The position numbers and the translations under genes were made by a program. From the NCBI GenBank assembly GCA_031285575.1, contig JAITVX010000240.1, positions 1-12,204 of the forward strand: a DNA stretch of 12,204 bases. Reading direction: 5' to 3'. The DNA comes from Bacteroidales bacterium. GTDB taxonomy: Bacteria; Bacteroidota; Bacteroidia; Bacteroidales; VadinHA17. Shown one piece after another: positions 1 to 5,115 of this stretch; within the stretch, counting starts at the first letter, position 1; the number at the start of each line of letters is the position of its first letter. A model generated the notes under the pieces. That model was not told the DNA's origin and did no database searches. It worked only from the letters and a program-made list of their open reading frames with translations.

Positions 1-102
1 ATTGCGTAAATTATTGATTTTAAGCAAATATGTCATATCCGCATTATGCCCCAAAACTTTGGGGTGAACTCTCGCAATGACGAACAGGGTATGGAGGTTC
101 TG

Positions 103-129
103 TTTTCCGAAGAAGTCTAATAAGTGCAA
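103..129 (+). repeat. Lone 27-bp insertion-sequence end (solo inverted repeat)
   Basis: By eye this 27-mer matches the right end of the IS5-like remnant at 11174-11200 at 22 of 27 positions, including an uninterrupted CCGAAGAAGTCTA core and a final TGCAA. It has the same orientation, so any element it belonged to would extend leftward, off the window. The 100 bases on that side do not resemble the inside of the other copy. It is therefore either the end of a diverged relative or a solo end left after deletion. The sequence match is seen directly; the IS origin is inferred. Confidence 0.55.
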
Positions 130-139
130 ATTACCGGTT

Positions 140-265
140 AAATTAATTAATTCACATACTGGCGGAATTAATTCATTTGCCGGTAGAGTTAATTCACCCA
201 CTCACGGAGTTAATTCATTCACCGGCGGAGTTAATCTGTTCAGTAACGGAATTAATTTATACGGC
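140..265. repeat. 21-bp minisatellite, six tandem copies
   Basis: Six consecutive 21-bp units start at 140, 161, 182, 203, 224 and 245. Each carries a core close to GGAGTTAATTCA followed by a more variable half such as TTCACC, with a GGCGG or CACGG lead-in. Because 21 is a multiple of three, a short plus-strand frame through it (77-280) reads as a heptapeptide repeat (variants of GGVNSFT). There is no other sign that it is translated. Units are contiguous with no spacers, so this is not a CRISPR array. Its role is unknown. Confidence 0.85.
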
Positions 266-365
266 ATGTTTCTTCCGTGAACATAACTTCGACACCCTGC
301 CGGTTACTGCAAACGGCATGCTGCATGTTTTCCACGGCAAGCCTGGCGCTGTGAACGTTTCCGGG
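266..365. other. Short spacer 3' of selD
   Basis: This stretch separates the minisatellite from the selD stop codon. No hairpin followed by a T-run is visible on the minus strand, so no intrinsic terminator for the selD operon can be called. After the selD TGA the same frame stays open for 37 more codons before TAA at 252-254, which is not long enough to count as a gene. Confidence 0.4.
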
Positions 366-1406
366 TCAGTTCTCCATTATCAGCGGGTGCTGCTGCGGGG
401 CAAGGGTTTCGCCTATTACGGCTGCTGCGGTCAGCCCTGCCCTGTGCAGGCTGTTCAGCATGCCCGGGGCTTCGCCGGCGGAGACTGATATAAGCAGCCC
501 GCCCGATGTCTGCGCATCGAAGGCTGCCATTTTCAGGTTATAGTCGAGGCCGGGGGCGAACGAGGTTTCGCTTTCGGCATATTCGAGGTTGCGAAACGAT
601 GCCCCGGGTATGCATCCGGCCTGCACGAGGGTGTATGCCTGGGGCAGAAGCGGAACCCGGCGCATGTAAAGGCGTATGGTTACGCCGCTTGCCTTTGCCA
701 TTTTGAGGGCATGACCGGCAAGGCCGAACCCGGTAATGTCGGTAGCGCCGGTTATGCCGTGTTTGCTCATTACTTCGGCGGCGCTTCTGTTCAGCAGTTT
801 CATCTGCCGTTTGGCTTCTTCTGTGTTTTGTTCGAGTGACAGCCCCATGCGCTGGCCGGCAAGTATTATGCCCGTGCCTACGGGCTTGGTGAGTATGAGC
901 TGGCAGCCGGGGCGTGCTCCGGTATTGGTAACTGTTTTCTGCGGGTGAACGAAGCCGGCTACTGCGAGGCCGTATTTCGGGGTCGGGTCGTCGATGGTAT
1001 GACCGCCTATTATTGTAACCCCGGCTTCGCCGGCCTTGTCGAACCCGCCCCGAAGCATGTCGCCGTAGGCTTCCATTGATATGCCTTTCGAGGGAAACAT
1101 TGCTATGTTGAGCGCCAGCACCGGGGTTGCGCCCATTGCATATATGTCGCTTATTGAGTTGGCGGCGGCAATCTGCCCGAACTCGTAGGGGTCGCTACAC
1201 ACGGGCGGGAAGAAGTCGGTTGTGAGCACAATGGCGAGGCTGTCGGATATGCGGTAAACGCCTGCGTCGTCGTGCGTGTCGATGCCAACGAGTATGTTGG
1301 GGTCAGACGGCCCGGGGAGGTGTTTCAGCATGTCTTCGAGCTGCCTTGCAGGTATTTTGGCCGAGCAGCCTCCGTTTCCGGCAAACTTCAGGAGATCGGT
1401 TTTCAT
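366..1406 (-). CDS. selD: Selenide, water dikinase (selenophosphate synthetase)
   Basis: The 346-residue cytoplasmic enzyme makes selenophosphate from selenide and ATP, the selenium donor for selenocysteine-tRNA and selenouridine synthesis. The N-terminal active-site segment reads GGCSAKIP (residues 12-19); C14 corresponds to the catalytic Cys/Sec17 of the E. coli enzyme and K17 to the essential Lys20. The second cysteine of E. coli (Cys19) is alanine here. Other family landmarks are THDDAGVY (44-51), LTTDFFPP (61-68), GQIAAANSISDIYAMGATP (77-95), IGGHTIDDP (133-141), TDITGFGLAGHA (222-233) and QTSGGLL (299-305). Length is normal. The ATG overlaps the yedF stop as ATGA, indicating translational coupling. 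The enzyme uses cysteine, not selenocysteine. It is on the minus strand and is the last gene of the operon. Confidence 0.96.
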   Translation of the reverse strand: MKTDLLKFAGNGGCSAKIPARQLEDMLKHLPGPSDPNILVGIDTHDDAGVYRISDSLAIVLTTDFFPPVCSDPYEFGQIAAANSISDIYAMGATPVLALNIAMFPSKGISMEAYGDMLRGGFDKAGEAGVTIIGGHTIDDPTPKYGLAVAGFVHPQKTVTNTGARPGCQLILTKPVGTGIILAGQRMGLSLEQNTEEAKRQMKLLNRSAAEVMSKHGITGATDITGFGLAGHALKMAKASGVTIRLYMRRVPLLPQAYTLVQAGCIPGASFRNLEYAESETSFAPGLDYNLKMAAFDAQTSGGLLISVSAGEAPGMLNSLHRAGLTAAAVIGETLAPQQHPLIMEN

Positions 1407-2020
1407 GGCCTTATTACTTTACCCGACGATGCCATTATCTGCGCAATTTCAAACATGTTGCTTACCGTGCCGGTATCTGTTTCGGCGGCCAGCCGGTAGT
1501 GGTTTATGCATGTTCCGCAGAGGTAGAGGCTTACGCCCATTTTTTCGAGGTCGTTCAGCAGGCCGTAAACCGGCGAGCTTTTTGCGGCCATGAATATGCC
1601 GCGGTTGTAGAATACCATTTTCGAGGGCAGTGTATCGAGGTCGCGTATTGCCTTAATGAAGTTGGCCATCAGCAGTGTTCCCAGTTCGGGGTCGCCGCTG
1701 CCCATGCGATCGGATGATATTGCTACCGTAAAGTCGCCTTTTTTCAGGTGCGGTATGTCGTTGTCGGGGCAGTATGCCGCGGCGCTGTTTTCTGCGGGTG
1801 CCGCAGTGTTTTTTGTTACGACAAGCGTCCATTCGCCACCATTTTCGGAAAATGAAAAGGTTACGGCGTTGTCGTTAAGGTAGCGGCTAACGTTTGCAAA
1901 CGAAACCCGACTGTCTGTTATCAGCGTAAACGTGTCGCCCTTTGCCGTTTCGTCGAGCGCCCGTTTTGTCATTATCAGCGGGGCGGGGCAGAGCTGTCCC
2001 CTGGCGTCAACTGTTTTCAT
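1403..2020 (-). CDS. yedF: Selenium metabolism protein YedF (TusA-like plus DsrE-like)
   Basis: The 205-residue protein has two domains. The N-terminal part is TusA/SirA-like (about residues 1-75) with the signature LCPAPLIM, whose C11 would carry a persulfide or selenide in relatives. The C-terminal part is DsrE-like (about 95-205), with SSDRMGSGDPELG (102-114) and a CGTC pair (C168, C171). This arrangement is that of the selenium metabolism protein YedF family, which is found almost always beside selD. The exact reaction is not established; a role in delivering or reducing selenium is commonly inferred. It overlaps selD by four bases. The ATG at 2020 is preceded, nine bases upstream, by the stop of a short reading frame in the same frame. 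Confidence 0.93.
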   Translation of the reverse strand: MKTVDARGQLCPAPLIMTKRALDETAKGDTFTLITDSRVSFANVSRYLNDNAVTFSFSENGGEWTLVVTKNTAAPAENSAAAYCPDNDIPHLKKGDFTVAISSDRMGSGDPELGTLLMANFIKAIRDLDTLPSKMVFYNRGIFMAAKSSPVYGLLNDLEKMGVSLYLCGTCINHYRLAAETDTGTVSNMFEIAQIMASSGKVIRP

Positions 2021-2029
2021 GCCGGTTTG

Positions 2030-2209
2030 TCAATATATTGCGTATGATTTCAGTTCGCTTGCAGGCTGCCAGGTCGTGGCCGTTTCGGTGCTGATGTTCA
2101 GTTCGCCGGGGTTGTTCGGTGCAGGCCCGGCAAGTATCTGCCTTATCAGCTGCACGTGTTCCCTGCTGCGAAGGTGTGCACAGTTCAGTTTGCTGATTTT
2201 TGTTGTCAC
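2030..2209 (-). CDS. Small hypothetical protein, GTG start, leading yedF
   Basis: A 59-codon frame opens at GTG (2207-2209) and closes at TGA (2030-2032), nine bases before yedF and in the same reading frame. The product begins V/M-TTKISKLNCAHLRSREHVQ and ends ELKSYAIY. It has a charged amphipathic first half and a Pro/Asn/Thr-rich middle (AGPAPNNPGELN). There are no transmembrane segments. Codon choice (many C- or G-ending codons, AGG for Arg, ATA for Ile) resembles that of selD and yedF, which supports translation. An in-frame TAA shortly upstream excludes a longer form, and no ATG is available. The first 25 residues vaguely recall the start of a Bacteroidota family of unknown function (DUF6261); this is from memory and weak. 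It could be a truncated gene or a leader peptide coupled to yedF. Confidence 0.5.
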   Translation of the reverse strand: MTTKISKLNCAHLRSREHVQLIRQILAGPAPNNPGELNISTETATTWQPASELKSYAIY

Positions 2210-2322
2210 AGTGTTAATATTTTACATGTTAAATAATAATGCCCAAATATGTTGCTTCTTCCGGCATGGCAAAAACCGCGGTTGAGGCTCCGCCTGAGTT
2301 TCCGGGCGTGTTGAAAGCCATG

Positions 2323-2523
2323 CTACTGCTGTTTCCGTTTTTCTTCGTCGCGTTCCATGCGGCGGCGTGTCTGGTAGCGTATAAATTCTTCTTCTTCTAT
2401 TCGCCGGCGGCGTTCTTCGTCGGTTTCGCCAAACAGCAGCCGGCGCACAATCCGTATAACGGGGCCTGCAAATATTACCAGCAGCAGAAGAAGAAGAATT
2501 TCGGTAAGTCCTACCTTTCCCAT
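2323..2523 (-). CDS. Small single-pass membrane protein, first gene of the selenium operon
   Basis: The 66-residue product has a short N-terminus, one hydrophobic segment (about residues 7-26, TEILLLLLLVIFAGPVIRIV), then a highly charged Arg/Glu tail (33-66) likely to form a cytoplasmic helix or coiled coil. It has no catalytic motif. The layout superficially recalls TatA, but the FG hinge after the membrane segment is absent and the tail is not TatA-like. It may fall among the small unnamed membrane proteins common in Bacteroidota. The ATG lies about 22 bases after a well-formed promoter (2546-2576), which is the main reason to believe in it. A role in selenium metabolism is only a guess from position; 113 bases separate it from the next frame. 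Confidence 0.7.
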   Translation of the reverse strand: MGKVGLTEILLLLLLVIFAGPVIRIVRRLLFGETDEERRRRIEEEEFIRYQTRRRMERDEEKRKQQ

Positions 2524-2545
2524 AGCGAAGTGTTTTTTGTGCTGC

Positions 2546-2576
2546 CAAATGTAGTGTTTCTGTATGTATTACGCAA
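2546..2576 (-). promoter_or_regulatory. Bacteroidota-type promoter for the selenium operon
   Basis: On the minus strand TTG (2574-2576) is followed by exactly 20 bases and then TACATTTG (2546-2553), a full match to the Bacteroidota consensus of a -33 TTG and a -7 TAnnTTTG. The predicted transcript would start about 2540 and reach the ATG at 2523 after a short leader. It probably serves the 66-aa gene, the 59-aa frame, yedF and selD. Confidence 0.75.
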
Positions 2577-2605
2577 TTGTGCCGGTATTATTTTGCAATG
2601 GCAGC

Positions 2606-2677
2606 AGCCTGATGTCAGGCTTATTCGGGGAAATTGAACTTCAATCCCCTGTTTGTCATCTTTGCGAACGCAATGAC
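2606..2677. repeat. Three back-to-back hairpins
   Basis: Three inverted repeats follow one another within 72 bases. The first is AGCCTGA-TG-TCAGGCT (2606-2621). The second is GGGG-AA-ATTGAACTTCAAT-CCCC (2627-2649). The third is GTCA-TCT-TTGCG-AA-CGCAA-TGAC (2655-2677). None is followed by a T-run, so they do not look like terminators. They may be a REP-like or other structured non-coding element. Confidence 0.55.
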
Positions 2678-2831
2678 GGCACTCATTCTTCTATACAGGA
2701 TAACATCCTTCTTGCTAACGCTTGTGATGGCTCACCAGTAAAACCCTGTGTATTGGCTTAAAAAGTTTAGCTTTGCATAAATGATATAATAATTTTACCT
2801 GTTGAACTTGGCTTTTCAAATCGACACGTAA

Positions 2832-2853
2832 CAAAAAAATCGCTGAAAGCGAT
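2832..2853 (-). terminator. Orphan terminator-like hairpin on the minus strand
   Basis: Read on the minus strand, ATCGCT-TTC-AGCGAT (2839-2853) is followed immediately by seven T. This is the form of an intrinsic terminator, but no minus-strand gene lies upstream of it in this interval. It may terminate stray transcription, may belong to a small RNA, or may be a chance result of a decayed coding sequence. Confidence 0.35.
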
Positions 2854-3056
2854 AGATTACAAGGTTTTCAAAGAACGTACTCTAATTTTTAGTGGACACT
2901 ATTGTGTAATTTTAACAATCCGGTAATCTTAAAACTATAAACAACAACCCAGCTAAATAACTGGTGTCCAATCTTTTTTACTATATAAAGATATCTTTTT
3001 GAAATTTTCTAACAATTACTAAGTGTGCTTTGGAGGGTATCCAATTTTTATACGTC

Positions 3057-3088
3057 TGTGAGGAATTAAAGAATTTCATGTAAATTTG
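3057..3088 (+). promoter_or_regulatory. Probable promoter of the mannose-1-phosphate guanylyltransferase gene
   Basis: TAAATTTG (3081-3088) fully matches the Bacteroidota -7 consensus TAnnTTTG. Twenty bases upstream the -33 position reads TGTG (3057-3060) instead of TTTG, so the upstream element is imperfect. It would give a leader of roughly 20 bases before the ATG at 3115. Confidence 0.55.
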
Positions 3089-3114
3089 CAGCAAACACGA
3101 TATATTAAGATATT

Positions 3115-4209
3115 ATGGATAACAGATATGTAATTATTATGGCTGGAGGTATCGGTAGCCGTTTTTGGCCGTTAAGCCGTCAGAATAAACCCAAGCAGTT
3201 CCTTGATGTTCTGGGAACCGGCGAAACACTTATTCAGCAAACATACAGAAGATTCAAGTATATGTGCCCTGAAGAGAACATTTTTATTGTTACCGGATCA
3301 GAACAGCGAGAAATTGTACTTGAGCAGCTTAAAATTGACCCTGTAAAAGTATTGGGTGAACCTTTTCGGCGCAACACAGCCCCATGCCTGGCCTATGGTA
3401 CATTTCGCATACTGCAGGAAAATCCGGATGCCGTTATTGCAGTTACGCCTGCTGACCATCTCATTGTCAATGAAAACAAGTTCAGGGAAGAAATAACCGA
3501 ATGTTTCAGCTTTGCGGCAAATCACGACGCACTTCTTACGATAGGCATCACTCCCAGCCGCCCCGAAACAGGTTATGGGTATATTCAGGCCGACAGGAAA
3601 AAAACTGTAAAAGAGCATGACAGGATTATTAAGGTTAAAACTTTCACGGAAAAGCCGGACATTGAACTTGCCAGGAAGTTTATCCAGAGCGGTGATTTCT
3701 CATGGAACTCCGGTATTTTTATATGGAACGCCAATTCGATAGTGTCAGCTTTTGAAAAATACATGCCCGAAACCTATTCTGTTTTCAATGAAGGAAAAGA
3801 ACTTCTTGGCACTCCGCAGGAAGAAGACTTTATAAATAAGGCTTATACTGTTTGCAAAAGCATATCAATAGATTACGGCATTATGGAAAAGGCAGATAAT
3901 GTATATGTTATGTGTACTGACTTTGGATGGTCTGACCTTGGGACATGGGGTTCGCTTTATGAACACAGCCCACACGATAAAAACGACAATGCTGTTGTAT
4001 CGGGAAAGGTATTTCTGTATGATAACAACAGGAACGTTATTAATATCTCCAATAAAAAAGTAGCTGTAATACAAGGGCTTTCAGATTATATTGTTGTAGA
4101 TTCCGAAGATGCTCTACTGATTGTAAAAAAAGAAGAAGAGCAGAATATAAAACACTATCTCGATGATGTATTAAATTCATCGAAAACCGACAAGGAAAAA
4201 TACAGGTGA
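3115..4209 (+). CDS. manC: Mannose-1-phosphate guanylyltransferase (GDP-mannose pyrophosphorylase)
   Basis: The 364-residue cytoplasmic enzyme converts mannose-1-phosphate and GTP to GDP-mannose and pyrophosphate, feeding polysaccharide, O-antigen or fucose synthesis. The nucleotidyltransferase signature GGIGSRFWPLSR (11-22) with KPKQF (25-29) binds GTP. Further family motifs are EPFRRNTAP, TPADHLI, PETGYGYIQ, FTEKPD, SWNSGIFIW, SIDYGIMEK and GWSDLGTWGSL, and the C-terminal part forms a short beta-helix. Only the transferase domain is present; the phosphomannose isomerase domain of long fused forms is absent, as in the short class of about 330-370 residues. The start is set by the promoter and a run of A/T before ATG. 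It stands alone: a divergent operon lies on its left and a convergent one on its right. The symbol follows common bacterial use. Confidence 0.94.
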   Translation: MDNRYVIIMAGGIGSRFWPLSRQNKPKQFLDVLGTGETLIQQTYRRFKYMCPEENIFIVTGSEQREIVLEQLKIDPVKVLGEPFRRNTAPCLAYGTFRILQENPDAVIAVTPADHLIVNENKFREEITECFSFAANHDALLTIGITPSRPETGYGYIQADRKKTVKEHDRIIKVKTFTEKPDIELARKFIQSGDFSWNSGIFIWNANSIVSAFEKYMPETYSVFNEGKELLGTPQEEDFINKAYTVCKSISIDYGIMEKADNVYVMCTDFGWSDLGTWGSLYEHSPHDKNDNAVVSGKVFLYDNNRNVINISNKKVAVIQGLSDYIVVDSEDALLIVKKEEEQNIKHYLDDVLNSSKTDKEKYR

Positions 4210-4224
4210 ATGTTAGAATAAATT

Positions 4225-4250
4225 AAAAAGGGGCTTTACAGCCCCTTTTT
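4225..4250. terminator. Bidirectional intrinsic terminator between manC and gldN
   Basis: AAAAAGGGGCT (4225-4235), a TTAC loop and AGCCCCTTTTT (4240-4250) form a perfect 11-bp stem. The A-run and T-run make it work in both directions. It ends manC, whose stop is 15 bases before it, and the type IX secretion operon, whose last stop (gldN, 4273-4275) lies just beyond it on the minus strand. Confidence 0.93.
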
Positions 4251-4272
4251 ATTAGACATTTCGTCTTGAATT

Positions 4273-5097
4273 TTAATATTCCCAAAGATCATGTTCTAAA
4301 TTGAACAGATCCGTTTTTAGCTTTTCTGCTTCAAATAAGGTATATTTACCAGTTTGATAATCAGAGATAAAGCGATCATTGTAAACATTCGATTCTCCCA
4401 ATATCACACTTCCAAACCTGCGTTGCATAAACAGGTCATCAAATGAAATCCTTTGGGCGTCGTTATTTGTTACAAAAACTTCCTGCTTGGCCAAAGCATC
4501 TCTGATATCGTCGTATTTTACCCAAAAAAGCGGTCTTTTGGCTATTCTACCAAGCTGTTCGTCATAACCCATAAAAATTGGCTGAACTGCAATAATCCTG
4601 ACATCCAGCTTACCCAACTTTTTATCAAAAAACCACTCTTCATACAATGTGAGTTGCTTCACTTCCGAAGGTTTTGCATCGGTTTTAATTAAGGTATCTT
4701 TTGTAGCTCCCTGCGCATTAATGGTTATCGACTCTGTTCGTTCAACCGCTCCCATTTTGGTTTCAATATCATTATAGGTTGTATTGACTGTTATACTCAG
4801 CGGATCGAAAGCAGTAACCCTACCGGACTTAATCTCTTCCAGAACTACTGTTATAAAACTCTTCCTTCCGTCGTAAGTTGGCACAGTAGGGTAATAAAGA
4901 GGTTGATTTATTTTCTCTCTGAGGTCAATTGTACGATAATACCTTTTTGCCCAAATAACATCAGCTTCTCTCAGAAAAGGATAATTTATTTCCTCTGCAT
5001 CCGGAATGGATTTCTGGTATATATCGCCAAAACCCTGAGCATCAATCATGCCGGTTAAAGCGACGGCGAATAATCCTAATAAAATCTTTTTTGACAT
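4273..5097 (-). CDS. gldN: Type IX secretion system protein GldN/PorN
   Basis: The 274-residue protein opens with a signal peptide (residues 1-20, ending GMIDA before Q21) and is exported to the periplasm. In the studied systems GldN/PorN binds the lipoprotein GldK/PorK in a large ring under the outer membrane and contacts the GldM motor arm. Family features include the early segment NYPFLREADVIWAKRYYRTIDLREK (split here as NYPFLREADV, then IWAKRYYRTIDLREK), NQPLYYP, and later VQPIFMGYDEQLG and LFWVKYDDIRD, followed by the C-terminal RISFDDLFMQRRFGS. From memory it is shorter than the characterised PorN and GldN proteins (roughly 330-360 residues). It is the last gene of the cluster, 18 bases after gldM. 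Confidence 0.92.
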   Translation of the reverse strand: MSKKILLGLFAVALTGMIDAQGFGDIYQKSIPDAEEINYPFLREADVIWAKRYYRTIDLREKINQPLYYPTVPTYDGRKSFITVVLEEIKSGRVTAFDPLSITVNTTYNDIETKMGAVERTESITINAQGATKDTLIKTDAKPSEVKQLTLYEEWFFDKKLGKLDVRIIAVQPIFMGYDEQLGRIAKRPLFWVKYDDIRDALAKQEVFVTNNDAQRISFDDLFMQRRFGSVILGESNVYNDRFISDYQTGKYTLFEAEKLKTDLFNLEHDLWEY

Positions 5098-5115
5098 AGT
5101 CTTTTATTTTATATA

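Larger units (their letters stand above)
2577..3080. other. Non-coding interval with hairpins and possible IS debris
   Basis: No convincing gene is present between the divergent promoters of the selenium operon and manC. It contains three adjacent hairpins (2606-2677), a hairpin with a T-run on the minus strand (2832-2853), and a TGGACAC/GTGTCCA inverted pair (2893-2899 and 2964-2970). The plus frame just before the first of these reads open for about 25 codons and ends SNF-TAG directly at TGGACAC, as the 3' end of a transposase gene beside an IS end might. The last reading is tentative. Confidence 0.4.

Noticed and set aside
49..64. CCCCAAA-AC-TTTGGGG palindrome as a terminator
   Set aside because: The two-base loop cannot form as such, there is no T-run, and no gene ends beside it.
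140..265. CRISPR-like array
   Set aside because: Units are contiguous 21-mers with no unique spacers and no cas genes nearby.
177..488. 103-codon plus-strand open frame through the repeats and the end of selD
   Set aside because: It is antisense to the selD 3' end and owes its openness to the 21-bp repeats; no promoter or family resemblance.
2229..2321. 30-codon minus-strand frame starting one base after the 66-aa gene's stop (MAFNTPGNSGGAS...)
   Set aside because: It is positioned for translational coupling, but is too short and unrecognised to call. It would be worth revisiting if the small genes upstream of yedF prove conserved.
2222..2548. 108-codon minus-strand frame
   Set aside because: It overlaps the 66-aa membrane gene in another frame, starts inside the promoter, and has the Arg/Pro/Thr-rich composition of a shadow frame.
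2564..2761. 65-codon plus-strand frame in the intergenic interval
   Set aside because: It runs through three hairpins, has no recognisable features and no promoter reading toward it.
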